Assembly (NCBI GenBank): GCA_947492525.1
Contig: CANLNQ010000026.1
Coordinates: 1 to 64,000, forward strand
DNA: 64,000 bases
Reading direction: 5' to 3'
Source: an uncultured Granulosicoccus sp.
GTDB taxonomy: Bacteria; Pseudomonadota; Gammaproteobacteria; Granulosicoccales; Granulosicoccaceae
Part shown: one piece after another, positions 8,644-16,802 of the stretch
Layout: every line of letters starts with the position of its first letter
How positions within the stretch are numbered: position 1 is the first letter of the stretch
The notes under the pieces: generated by a model
Database searches by the model: none
Seen by the model: the letters and a program-made list of their open reading frames with translations, nothing else
What the model was told of the DNA's origin: nothing
Position numbers and translations under genes: made by a program

Positions 8644-9505
8644 GTCCGAGTAGCAATTCCTGAGGGAAGTTGTAGGTGTAGTGTTGTTCGTGAATACCGT
8701 CTTCGAAATAATCATCGAGTACTCCTGAGTTTCGGAAACCGGCGGCGAACAGCCGTTCATCGATATCCTTGTAGTCTGAGGGAAAAGACAGAAAAACGGC
8801 ACGTCCATCGCGTTTTTTCACCTCTTGCAGACCGAGTTCCACATCTTCGACGGAAAACATCTTCTTGCCTTCATCACTCCAGCCAAAACTGAAGGCGCCG
8901 TCTGTTTCCGCGATCTCGAACACGGCATTGAACTGGACGGGGCGAGCCTGCAGAAGCGGTGCGCTGCCAAGATCGGAGAAGGTCGCATCGCCGAAATCGG
9001 CGTCCTTGAAGCCTGCGCCGCCATCTTGCAGGCGCAGGCCCAGCACGATCATGGCCTCACCAGCATCGTAGTAATCCTTGTGCGTGAGTTCCACCGCAAA
9101 ACCCATGCTCTTGTACAGGTGCAACGCGGCCGCATAGGTTTCCACACGGTCCCCGGATTCATCGATTTCGGCATAGTCGCTGACCTTGACAAACACCTTG
9201 CGGCCGCCCAGATCCTTGAGGTGCTGCAACATGTCGCCGAGCATGCGCCGGCCATGTCCCTTGTTGACGTATTCCTCGTGAACGTAGGTCCATGAAAGCC
9301 AGTGAGTCTGCTCGCAGGCTGGCGGAGTGCGAAAGCCGGTTACACCGATGACGCGACCATCGATTTCCAGGACGAAATAATCGTCGATGCCGTCGCTGCC
9401 GGTAAAGCCGGCGCGAGCATCTTCGGCATCATCCTCGTCGTGACCGTCGATCAAGTCCACCACGGCGTCTATATCGGCCGTTTGCATGGGGCGTAGCAGA
9501 TTCAT
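8636..9505 (-). CDS. GNAT-family acetyltransferase, apparently two GNAT-like halves
   Basis: This 289-residue protein has an N-terminal GNAT domain (residues about 3-155) with the acetyl-CoA loop region HEEYVNKGHGRRMLGDML and the closing LYKSMGF strand. The C-terminal half ends with LFAAGFRNSGVLDDYFEDGIHEQHY, which resembles the last strands of a second, degenerate GNAT fold. Start overlaps the SAM decarboxylase stop (ATGA) and its end overlaps the lipoprotein start. Membership in the polyamine operon suggests a polyamine or amine substrate; that is inference. Nearest alternative: an amino-acid N-acetyltransferase. Confidence 0.75.
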   Translation of the reverse strand: MNLLRPMQTADIDAVVDLIDGHDEDDAEDARAGFTGSDGIDDYFVLEIDGRVIGVTGFRTPPACEQTHWLSWTYVHEEYVNKGHGRRMLGDMLQHLKDLGGRKVFVKVSDYAEIDESGDRVETYAAALHLYKSMGFAVELTHKDYYDAGEAMIVLGLRLQDGGAGFKDADFGDATFSDLGSAPLLQARPVQFNAVFEIAETDGAFSFGWSDEGKKMFSVEDVELGLQEVKKRDGRAVFLSFPSDYKDIDERLFAAGFRNSGVLDDYFEDGIHEQHYTYNFPQELLLGHE

Positions 9506-10131
9506 GAGGCTGTTCCCCGGGCTGCTGCAGGCGAATTGTGCAGGGACTCTGCGCTGGCACCTCGTTGATGGGTGCTGATCTGGATATTGTCAGTAACAAA
9601 CGCCCGGGCGAAGACCGGCAGGGTGTCCTGCGGGTGGGTATCACCGCACATGAAGACGTCCAGAGCGGCGTAATCGCGTTCCGGCCAGGTATGGATGCTG
9701 ATGTGCGACTCAGCCAGAACGGCCACACCCGACACCCCACCATTGGGCGTGAAGTGGTGCAGGTGGATATGCAGGAGGGTGGCGCCGCTGATGTCGACAG
9801 CCTCACGCAAGGTGGCTTCGATATGCGCGATATCGTCCAGACGGCTTGCCTCCCAGCAGTCGATCAACAGATGTGTGCCGGCAGAATCGGACACAATCGA
9901 ACCCGCGCCCGCAGTTGTGTGGGCAGCCGTATTTGCAGCCGCGCCGGCTCCTGCGCTTGCAGCCGCGCTTGCACCCGCGCTTGCAGCCGCGCTTGCACCC
10001 GCGCTTGCACCCGCGCTTGCACCCGCGCTTGCACCCGCGCTTGCACCCGCGCTTGCACCCGCGCTTGCACCCGCTTCCTTTCTCTTCAGGTCGACATGTC
10101 TTGGCCAGCGTGTGGCGCTTTCGTTGCTCAT
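9502..10131 (-). CDS. speD: S-adenosylmethionine decarboxylase with an Ala/Gly/Ser repeat extension
   Basis: This enzyme makes decarboxylated SAM, the aminopropyl donor for polyamines. The class-1B proenzyme motif AESHISIHTWPE is present; Ser142 is the predicted self-cleavage residue that becomes the pyruvoyl group, and DVFMCG supplies the conserved Cys. The catalytic part (residues about 80-200) has the normal size of 115-130 residues. Ahead of it lie about 75 residues that include an ASAG repeat encoded by a 12-bp tandem array. It is the first gene of the speD-GNAT-lipoprotein-speE operon. A shorter protein starting after the repeat is possible, but no better start is obvious. Confidence 0.88.
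   Translation of the reverse strand: MSNESATRWPRHVDLKRKEAGASAGASAGASAGASAGASAGASAGASAAASAGASAAASAGAGAAANTAAHTTAGAGSIVSDSAGTHLLIDCWEASRLDDIAHIEATLREAVDISGATLLHIHLHHFTPNGGVSGVAVLAESHISIHTWPERDYAALDVFMCGDTHPQDTLPVFARAFVTDNIQISTHQRGASAESLHNSPAAARGTAS
9953..10072 (-). repeat. 12-bp tandem repeat inside speD
   Basis: Ten copies of a 12-bp unit (GCGCTTGCACCC, with AGC for ACC in some copies) start every 12 bp from 9953. Read on the minus strand they encode Ala-Gly-Ala-Ser tetrapeptides in the N-terminal extension of SAM decarboxylase. Copy number can vary without a frameshift because the unit is a multiple of three. Confidence 0.95.
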
Positions 10132-10307
10132 GGCGGGTTCATCTGATCATCGTCTGGGAATGCCGGGTGGTACCTGATTCTTGTACGTTTGATACTCGAC
10201 TCGAGATCGCCCGATCCGGGCGTTTTCGCTGCTGAAAATCGACATGCTGCGCCCGTTCGTCGCAGCCACTCATGGTAGCTGAAAAGCTTGCGTCTCGTAC
10301 GAATTGC

Positions 10308-11501
10308 TCATTCTTCCACAGCTTGTGACAGCACGTCCCAGCAGGCTCCCATGGTGTGGTAATCGGTCTTGCCCAACGGTGATTTTCTGTCATCAACCGG
10401 CGAGCCGTCCCGGTTACGGACACGAAACCAGGCCCCGTACCGATTGTCCACCAGATAGGTCCAGCTCCATTGCCAGATACGTCGATAGTCGTCGAGAAAT
10501 CGCGGCTCCCCGGTCAGCCTGTAGAGCCGCCAGGCCGCTGCAAACGCTTCGGATTGCACCCAGAAGTATTTCTCGGCAGCACAGAAGCTGCCATCGGGTG
10601 CAACCCCATAGACAAGTCCGCCGTATTGCTCATCCCATCCTGATTGCATCGCTCCCTCGTACAGCGAGCGCGCCTTGGGCAACCACTTCTCATCAGCGCG
10701 TTCTTCATTCAGTATGAGCAGCAACTTGCTCCATTCCACCTGATGGCCAGGCTGAAATCCCCAGGGTTTGTAGCGATCATTCGGCTTGTCGATGTTGAAC
10801 TGCATGTCGACTTGCCAGTTGCTGTCATAGTGCTCCCAGATCTGACCGTCCGATTGTTCGGCAAGTTCGAAGGCGAACCGATGCGCCAGCTGTTCGGCCC
10901 GGTCCAGGAAACGGGATTCCCGCGTTGCCTGCCAGGCTGCCAGCAAGGCTTCACACATGTGCATATTGGCATTCTGCCCGCGGTAAGGATCAAGGGTGTC
11001 CAGGCTTGCATTCCTCTCATCGGCATAGGCGCCGTCACCGGCATCCCAGAAATACCGCTCCATGAAGTCGAATACCTCATGCAGCGTCTGCAGAGCCGTA
11101 TCGATACCGGCGCGAACGCATGAGGCTGCCGCCAGCAACACAAAGGCGTGACCATAGGCCATGACTCGATCATCAACGATGGCATCTTTCTCGAGCAACC
11201 AGACGTAGCGGCCATTCGGCTGACGATGCACCTCGGTCAGGTAATTCAGTCCGCGTACAGCCCACTCTCTGTGATGTTCGGCGCCGTACAGGCGATACGC
11301 CATTGCGTAGTTGACAACATAGCGTGCAGAGCCCACCAGCTGTCGGCTGTGCGGGTCGAAGCAATCGCCGTTGTCCAGAAAGCAGGAACGCAAACCCGCT
11401 TCAGGGCCGATGACTCTTGGCTCGTAGAAATCCAGTATCGACTGAATGTGTTTCTGCAGGAATTCCGGGCTTTCGAAGACAGGTGTTGCAGGTGTCGGCA
11501 T
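10308..11501 (-). CDS. AGE-family sugar epimerase/isomerase (N-acylglucosamine 2-epimerase-like)
   Basis: This 397-residue protein belongs to the N-acylglucosamine 2-epimerase/mannose isomerase superfamily, (alpha/alpha)6-barrel enzymes that epimerise or isomerise hexoses. Family-like segments include ARYVVNYAMAYRLYG, YGHAFVLLAAASCVRAG, NANMHMCEALLAAW, PGHQVEWSKLLL and KTDYHTMGACWD, which supply the Trp, His and Glu residues lining the barrel. It reads away from the IclR gene over a 230-bp intergenic region and is probably part of the same sugar-use regulon. It could be a mannose, glucosamine or sulfo-sugar isomerase; the sequence does not decide. Confidence 0.85.
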   Translation of the reverse strand: MPTPATPVFESPEFLQKHIQSILDFYEPRVIGPEAGLRSCFLDNGDCFDPHSRQLVGSARYVVNYAMAYRLYGAEHHREWAVRGLNYLTEVHRQPNGRYVWLLEKDAIVDDRVMAYGHAFVLLAAASCVRAGIDTALQTLHEVFDFMERYFWDAGDGAYADERNASLDTLDPYRGQNANMHMCEALLAAWQATRESRFLDRAEQLAHRFAFELAEQSDGQIWEHYDSNWQVDMQFNIDKPNDRYKPWGFQPGHQVEWSKLLLILNEERADEKWLPKARSLYEGAMQSGWDEQYGGLVYGVAPDGSFCAAEKYFWVQSEAFAAAWRLYRLTGEPRFLDDYRRIWQWSWTYLVDNRYGAWFRVRNRDGSPVDDRKSPLGKTDYHTMGACWDVLSQAVEE

Positions 11502-11683
11502 AGCGGTTCGCGGCGCGGCTCGGTTGGAAGGTGGAATGTCGTGATCGGTGTGTCGTCACCGCTTTCGGAAGTGGCGGCAGACCGACTGGAGAACTGCTCG
11601 AAGTGCCCGATGCTACCAGAGCTGTTGCCGCACGTTGTGACGGCCATCCCGTCAGGCAGTCCCATTCATCCGTCTTGACGCTG

Positions 11684-11711
11684 TTGACATGAAGGATGTT
11701 TTCTCTATAAT
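11684..11711 (+). promoter_or_regulatory. Sigma70-type promoter of the IclR-family gene
   Basis: TTGACA (11684-11689) and TATAAT (11706-11711), both consensus, are separated by 16 bp. They lie just ahead of the IclR gene and would give a leader of about 14 bases to ATG 11732 or about 26 to GTG 11744. Confidence 0.8.
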
Positions 11712-11728
11712 GAGAATCAAATTTCTCA
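11701..11728. promoter_or_regulatory. Candidate IclR-type operator over the -10 box
   Basis: TTCTC (11701-11705), GAGAA (11712-11716) and TTCTC (11723-11727) alternate around the -10 hexamer. The right-hand pair is TGAGAA-N6-TTCTCA (11711-11728), a perfect inverted repeat. Its position across the -10 and transcription start would allow autorepression. Confidence 0.6.
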
Positions 11729-11731
11729 GAT

Positions 11732-12538
11732 ATGGGAATAATCGTGTCCAAGAATTTCGTTCGTATCCTGAGGTTGGCAGAATCTCTGTCCGATGCACCG
11801 AGCAACGGCTTCAGCAAGGCGGAAATCGTCGAGCGTGTGGGCTTGCCGTCATCCACGGTCTATCGGCTGCTGAGCGAGATGGAGCAGACGGGCTATGTGT
11901 ACTCGACGCCGGAAGGACGACTGCTACCGAACTTCTCGTTCGAGCGGCGTATCGGTATCGGCCATATTTCGCCCATTCAGTTGCGCCAGGCCTGCGCAGC
12001 CATTTCTGCCAGTCTGCAATCGGCTTCCGAAATCATTCTGCTGCGCGGTCACAGTCTCCTGTGGCATGTCACCGATGAACACCCTTTGCAACCCATCAAG
12101 CTACGAGCCCATCCCGGCTATGTACGCTCCACCTATGAACTCGATTCGATATCGCGCCTGGCCCTGGCCTATTGCCGAATCGAAGACATCGAAAGCAGTT
12201 GGGACTTGTCCAGCTTTCACGAGGTAGGGGTGCAGGGCAAGCGACTGGATTGGGCCGAAGCGCGTGAGCGCATCCTGGCAACAGATCGACAGGCGATGCA
12301 ATACGACATGCTCGGCAATGCCAAGGGCATCAGACGTTTTTCCATCGCAATAGCGTCACCGGGAGGCGAGCTTGTCTCGCTGCTTACGGTGGCCGAAGCA
12401 GCCATTCCCGTCAGGGACGAAGACGAGCATGTCGCTCGAATACGGGAAACGCTGGAAAGTACCCGAGTGCAGCTGGAACTGGTCAGTGCCAACAGCCAGT
12501 CGCACGAGGGTTTGCAGTCTGTCTCCTCACCACAGTAG
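11732..12538 (+). CDS. IclR-family transcriptional regulator
   Basis: This 268-residue regulator has an N-terminal winged helix (residues about 5-65: LRLAESLSD, SKAEIVERVGLPSSTVYRLLSEMEQTGYV) and a C-terminal IclR effector-binding domain with the usual HPGYVRSTYELDSISRLALAY and RRFSIAIASPGGELVSLLTV segments. It probably binds a sugar-derived effector and controls the adjoining transporter and sulfatase, which start 34 bp downstream on the same strand, and the divergent epimerase. ATG 11732 is used; GTG 11744 has a slightly better ribosome site (GGGA, 6 bp) and gives MSKNFVRILR as N-terminus. Confidence 0.88.
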   Translation: MGIIVSKNFVRILRLAESLSDAPSNGFSKAEIVERVGLPSSTVYRLLSEMEQTGYVYSTPEGRLLPNFSFERRIGIGHISPIQLRQACAAISASLQSASEIILLRGHSLLWHVTDEHPLQPIKLRAHPGYVRSTYELDSISRLALAYCRIEDIESSWDLSSFHEVGVQGKRLDWAEARERILATDRQAMQYDMLGNAKGIRRFSIAIASPGGELVSLLTVAEAAIPVRDEDEHVARIRETLESTRVQLELVSANSQSHEGLQSVSSPQ

Positions 12539-12572
12539 ACCGGCTAGTCCTGATTATCCACTGGAGGAACTC

Positions 12573-13841
12573 ATGAATCTCGTCAAGAAAAGCGCTATTG
12601 CGCTCACCACCGCATCCACCTTGCTGCTCTCCGGAGTCTCGGTTGCTGAAGACCTGGTATTGTCCATCGGCTCGCGTGGCTATGGTGCCGCGGTCGGACC
12701 TGCCATTGAAAGCTTCGAGGCGGATAATCCGGATATCAAGGTTGAATGGTTGAAGATCTCGGACGTGCCCAGCGAGTCGAGAAAACTCTATGTCACCAGC
12801 CTCATGGCTCGAAGTTCGACACCGGATGTGTTTGCAGTCGACGTCATCTGGCCTGGCGAATTTGCACAACGCGGCTGGATCGGCCCGATCGGGGATGCGT
12901 TCTCGGAAGAGGAGCTTGGTAATTTCAATGCCTCTTTCAAGGAGGCCGCTACCGTTGATGGCGAACTCTACGGCGTACCACTCTATGTCGACGGTACTCA
13001 GTTCTTCTATCGCAGCGATCTGCTGGAGAAGTACGACCTGGCTGTTCCCCAAACCTGGGAAGAGGTCATCAGTGCCTCCACCGCGATCCTTGCTGGCGAG
13101 AATGATCCGGACCTGACAGGTTTTGTCTCCATGTGGGCCAAGATCGAGGGTCTGTTCATGAACTGGTTGTCCTTCACGTATGCCAACGGTGCCACCTTTT
13201 TCGATGAGAACGGGCAAGTCCGTGTCAATTCCCCCGAGGCCATTGAAGCCACGCAAACCATGGTGGACATGTTGTACAAGCACAAGATCGTACCCGAGTC
13301 CATTCTCAATATGCGCCCCGATGATGCGCGGACCTTGTTCCAGCAGGGCAGGGCTGTCTTCATGATGGTTCAGGATTTTGTCTATGCACCACTCAGCGCA
13401 GATGACAGCCCGGTCAAGGGCAAGTTCGACTTTACACGAAACCCTTATTTCGAAGGTCATGAAGGCGCTCCAGCCACGGCCATGGGGGGCTTTCTGCTCG
13501 CCGTGAATGCCAATACCGAGCATCGCGATGCTGCCATCAAGCTGCTCAAGCACATGACCAGCTACGAGATGCAGCTCTCGGCCGCAGTCAACGCGTCCAA
13601 GAGTCCCGGATTGATGAATGTCTATGATGATCCGGCCATGCAGGACGATGAGGTACTGCAGAAATTCGGCAAGGCCTATGCCGCCGGTGTCGTTCGCCCT
13701 TCAGCCGGTACGGGCAGTCTCTATCCCAAGGTCTCTGATGCCATGCAGGTTGCCATCACCAGTGCCTTGCATCAGTCGAAAACGGTAGAAGAAGCGCTGA
13801 ACGATGCACAGGCGAAGATCGAGAAATTGCTGGCGAAGTAG
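12573..13841 (+). CDS. Sugar ABC transporter substrate-binding protein (CUT1 family)
   Basis: This 422-residue extracellular solute-binding protein type 1 (COG1653-like) has a signal peptide ending near residue 25 (SVAE). The mature part has the family layout, including a central YGVPLYVDGTQFFYRSDLLEKYDL segment that faces the ligand cleft. GGAGG sits 5 bp before ATG 12573, fixing the start. It is the periplasmic receptor of the transporter encoded next. The ligand is probably an oligosaccharide or a modified sugar, judged from the neighbouring sulfatase and epimerase. Confidence 0.88.
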   Translation: MNLVKKSAIALTTASTLLLSGVSVAEDLVLSIGSRGYGAAVGPAIESFEADNPDIKVEWLKISDVPSESRKLYVTSLMARSSTPDVFAVDVIWPGEFAQRGWIGPIGDAFSEEELGNFNASFKEAATVDGELYGVPLYVDGTQFFYRSDLLEKYDLAVPQTWEEVISASTAILAGENDPDLTGFVSMWAKIEGLFMNWLSFTYANGATFFDENGQVRVNSPEAIEATQTMVDMLYKHKIVPESILNMRPDDARTLFQQGRAVFMMVQDFVYAPLSADDSPVKGKFDFTRNPYFEGHEGAPATAMGGFLLAVNANTEHRDAAIKLLKHMTSYEMQLSAAVNASKSPGLMNVYDDPAMQDDEVLQKFGKAYAAGVVRPSAGTGSLYPKVSDAMQVAITSALHQSKTVEEALNDAQAKIEKLLAK

Positions 13842-13893
13842 TCGCACGACAAGCCGTTGACCGGGCGGGCCGCTTGCGCCTGGTCGATCGGTC

Positions 13894-14874
13894 ATGGCAG
13901 GTCTCTGCCAAGCGTGGATACCTGTCGCATCGCACACCTGTTCGCCAGCGTTGGCGAACCTTTCCCCCGGGGAACCCGTTGCCTTGAACGCTTTCAACAC
14001 CCTTGAACGGCGAACCCAGTTCGTCGGTATCGGCTTCGTCACGCCGACATTTCTGGTCATCGCGCTGATTCTGGTCTATCCGGTGGTGCAGTCCATCGTG
14101 CTGAGTGTCGGACAGTCGAGCGTCGATGGTTTCGAGCCTTACCGGTTCGTCGGACTGGAACACTACGCAGCGTTGATGGATGACGAAAGGTTCTGGCGCT
14201 CCTTGTCCGTCACCCTGATATTCACCGCCATATCCATCCCGCTGGAGCTTGTTCTGGGTGTCGGGCTGGCCTTGTTGATGAACGAGTCCTTCCATGGCAA
14301 GGGCCTGGCTCGTCTGGCGGTCCTGTTTCCCTGGGCGCTGCCGACGGCCTTGAATGCCCTGATCTGGCGATGGATGTACAACGCGGACTATGGTCTGTTC
14401 AACGCGGTGGGCCTGGAGTCCGGGATCATCGGCGAACCGGTCAACTGGCTGGGAGACGAGACCCTGGCCATGGCGTCGATGGTGATCGTGTCGGTCTGGA
14501 AGACCAGTTCATTCATGGCCCTGATCATTCTCGCCGGTCTTCAGTCGATACCTCGTGACCTGTACGAAGCCGGTCGCATGGATGGCATGAGTCGTTGGCA
14601 GGAGTTTCGTGAAATCACATTGCCGCTGCTCAAGGGTTCGATCATGGTAGCCCTGATCATTCGTTCAATGGATGCGCTCAGAACGTTCGAATTGCCATTC
14701 AGCCTGACTGACGGTGGGCCTGATTCCGCCACCGAAACCCTGTCCCTGTATGCCTACAAGGTGATCTTCGAGTTTGTCGAATTCAACGCCGGTTCCGCCA
14801 TCGTGGTGGTGCAATTTGCCGTCATCTTTCTGTTGAGCCTTCTCTACATCTTCACCCTGCGACACAAGGACTGA
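13894..14874 (+). CDS. Sugar ABC transporter permease (MalF/UgpA type)
   Basis: This CUT1 permease has six predicted transmembrane segments and the EAA loop LYEAGRMDGMSRWQEFREITLPLLKG. The first helix begins with TPTFLVIALILVYPVVQSI. The start is uncertain: ATG 13894 has no ribosome site, and the protein would then carry about 40 unusual residues before the conserved region. TTG 13984 (LNAFNTLERRTQF) would give 296 residues, the common family length. Next gene starts 3 bp after its stop. Confidence 0.85.
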   Translation: MAGLCQAWIPVASHTCSPALANLSPGEPVALNAFNTLERRTQFVGIGFVTPTFLVIALILVYPVVQSIVLSVGQSSVDGFEPYRFVGLEHYAALMDDERFWRSLSVTLIFTAISIPLELVLGVGLALLMNESFHGKGLARLAVLFPWALPTALNALIWRWMYNADYGLFNAVGLESGIIGEPVNWLGDETLAMASMVIVSVWKTSSFMALIILAGLQSIPRDLYEAGRMDGMSRWQEFREITLPLLKGSIMVALIIRSMDALRTFELPFSLTDGGPDSATETLSLYAYKVIFEFVEFNAGSAIVVVQFAVIFLLSLLYIFTLRHKD

Positions 14875-14877
14875 TAC

Positions 14878-15702
14878 ATGAACAAGCGTCCACGCATCAT
14901 CCTCTACTCACTGGTTGGCCTGTCGGTGGTGATCTCCTTTTTCCCGATCGTCTGGCTGGTACTGACGTCGTTGAAGAATACCGCTGGCATCTATTCCTGG
15001 CCGGTGCAGTACTGGCCCGATCCGCTGACCTTTCAGAACTACTGGTCCATCTTCACCGAGACGCCCGAGCTGTTGCGCTATGTACTGAACAGCTTCATTG
15101 TCGGTGTTGGCTGTACGGTGCTGACCCTGTCTGTCGGGGGCCTCGCTGGCTATGCTCTGTCGCGGCTGCGCATGCGCTTTGCCGGGGTGTTGATGGTCAT
15201 CATTCTGTCGGTGTCGATGTTTCCGCCCATTGCCCTGTTGCCGGCCCTGTTTCAGACATTCCTGAACCTGGGGCTGCTGAACAGCTTCACCGGGTTGATT
15301 CTGGCTCACACGGGGCTGTTCCTGCCCTACACGGTGTGGATGCTGGCCAGCTACTTTCGCACCTTGCCGGTGGAAATCGAGGAGGCGGCGCGTCTGGACG
15401 GCATGGGTTTTCTGCGCATCTTCTTCTCCATCATTCTGCCCTTGTCCTGGCCCGGTTTCGTGGCAACGGGGCTCATCGTGTTCATCTTCTCCTGGAACGA
15501 GTTTCCTCTCTCTCTGGTGCTGATGACGCAGGATGCGATGCGCACGGCACCGGTGGGAATTTCCCTGTACCCCGGAGAATTCGCCTTCCCCTGGGAAACC
15601 ATTTCGACCGCCACGGTCATCGCGATCATTCCGGTTCTTGTCATCACCGCGATATTCCAGAAACAGATTCTCGGCGGCCTCACGGCCGGTTCGGGCAAGT
15701 AG
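14878..15702 (+). CDS. Sugar ABC transporter permease (MalG/UgpE type)
   Basis: The second membrane subunit has 274 residues and about six helices. It has the EAA loop EEAARLDGMGFLRIFFSIILPLSWPGF and the FIFSWNEFPLSLVLM segment common to MalG-type permeases. It begins 3 bp after the first permease and is followed by the ATPase 11 bp later. Confidence 0.9.
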   Translation: MNKRPRIILYSLVGLSVVISFFPIVWLVLTSLKNTAGIYSWPVQYWPDPLTFQNYWSIFTETPELLRYVLNSFIVGVGCTVLTLSVGGLAGYALSRLRMRFAGVLMVIILSVSMFPPIALLPALFQTFLNLGLLNSFTGLILAHTGLFLPYTVWMLASYFRTLPVEIEEAARLDGMGFLRIFFSIILPLSWPGFVATGLIVFIFSWNEFPLSLVLMTQDAMRTAPVGISLYPGEFAFPWETISTATVIAIIPVLVITAIFQKQILGGLTAGSGK

Positions 15703-15713
15703 GAGCACAGATA

Positions 15714-16802
15714 ATGGCAAACGTTTCACTTCAACAGATCGGTAAATCCTACGGCGGCGCCGTGGCGGTCGAAGCCTTCAATCTGGAGATCCGCGATGGT
15801 GAGTTTCTGGTTCTGCTGGGTCCGTCAGGTTGCGGCAAGTCCACCACGCTGAGAATGATCGCGGGGCTCGAGAGCATCACCCGTGGTGATCTGCTCATCG
15901 GGGATGCCAGAATGAATAACGTCGATCCGAAGAACCGCGGCGTTGCGATGGTCTTCCAGAACTATGCCCTGTACCCGCACAAGACAGTAGCCGAGAACAT
16001 GGGCATGGCGCTCAAGCTGCAGAAGATGCCCAAGGCCGAGATAGAGGAGCGCATCGCTGGCGTTGCCGACATGCTGGGCCTGACTGCGTATCTGGATCGA
16101 AAGCCGGGCTCACTGTCTGGGGGACAGCGTCAGCGGGTGGCGATTGGTCGAGCCATCGTGCGTACACCCGAGGTATTCCTGTTCGACGAGCCCCTGTCGA
16201 ACCTGGATGCCAAATTGCGGGTGAAGATGCGTATGGAGCTACAGGAATTGCACGACAGACTGGGTGTGACCTCTGTCTATGTCACCCATGACCAGGTAGA
16301 GGCCATGACATTGGCAGATCGCATCGTGATCATGGACGGTGGCGTGATTGCACAGGTAGGCACACCGCGTGAGGTATACGACAAGCCTGCTACCGAGTTC
16401 GTGGCCGGATTCATCGGTAGTCCGGCGATGAATCTGATGACCATGCAAAGTGCCGCCGATGGCAGTTGGCGCTCGAACGAGTCGCAACTTGTATTACCCC
16501 GACTGCCGGGCTTCGATACGAAGGGGGCGAACACGATACGCGTCGGAATTCGACCTGAACACATGACCATTCTGGATGCCTCCGCGGTGGGTGATGACCC
16601 CTGGATACTGCCGGGCAAGGTCATGCTGGCAGAGCTGCTGGGCGCTGACGCCTTGCTGACTCTGTCGGTGTGCGGTGAAACCATGACCGCACGTGTCAAT
16701 GGAGTCGATTATCCGGAACAGGGACAGCAGCTGGCGGTTCGGCTGAATCCCGAACAGTTACACGCGTTTGATCACGACAGCAAAAAGGCACTGCAAGTAT
16801 GA
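15714..16802 (+). CDS. Sugar ABC transporter ATP-binding protein (MalK/UgpC type)
   Basis: This 362-residue ATPase has Walker A GPSGCGKST (residues about 37-45), signature LSGGQRQRVAIGRAI, Walker B EVFLFDEPLSNLD, H-loop SVYVTHDQVEAM and a C-terminal TOBE/OB regulatory domain typical of MalK-like proteins. ATG 15714 lies 9 bp after AGGAG, which overlaps the end of the permease gene. Its stop overlaps the sulfatase start (ATGA), so desulfation and uptake are co-expressed. Confidence 0.9.
   Translation: MANVSLQQIGKSYGGAVAVEAFNLEIRDGEFLVLLGPSGCGKSTTLRMIAGLESITRGDLLIGDARMNNVDPKNRGVAMVFQNYALYPHKTVAENMGMALKLQKMPKAEIEERIAGVADMLGLTAYLDRKPGSLSGGQRQRVAIGRAIVRTPEVFLFDEPLSNLDAKLRVKMRMELQELHDRLGVTSVYVTHDQVEAMTLADRIVIMDGGVIAQVGTPREVYDKPATEFVAGFIGSPAMNLMTMQSAADGSWRSNESQLVLPRLPGFDTKGANTIRVGIRPEHMTILDASAVGDDPWILPGKVMLAELLGADALLTLSVCGETMTARVNGVDYPEQGQQLAVRLNPEQLHAFDHDSKKALQV

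Noticed and set aside
9538..10235. Plus-strand open frames opposite SAM decarboxylase
   Set aside because: The minus strand encodes a complete SpeD with its cleavage motif; the plus-strand frames are Ala/Pro- or Arg-rich mirror translations of the repeat.
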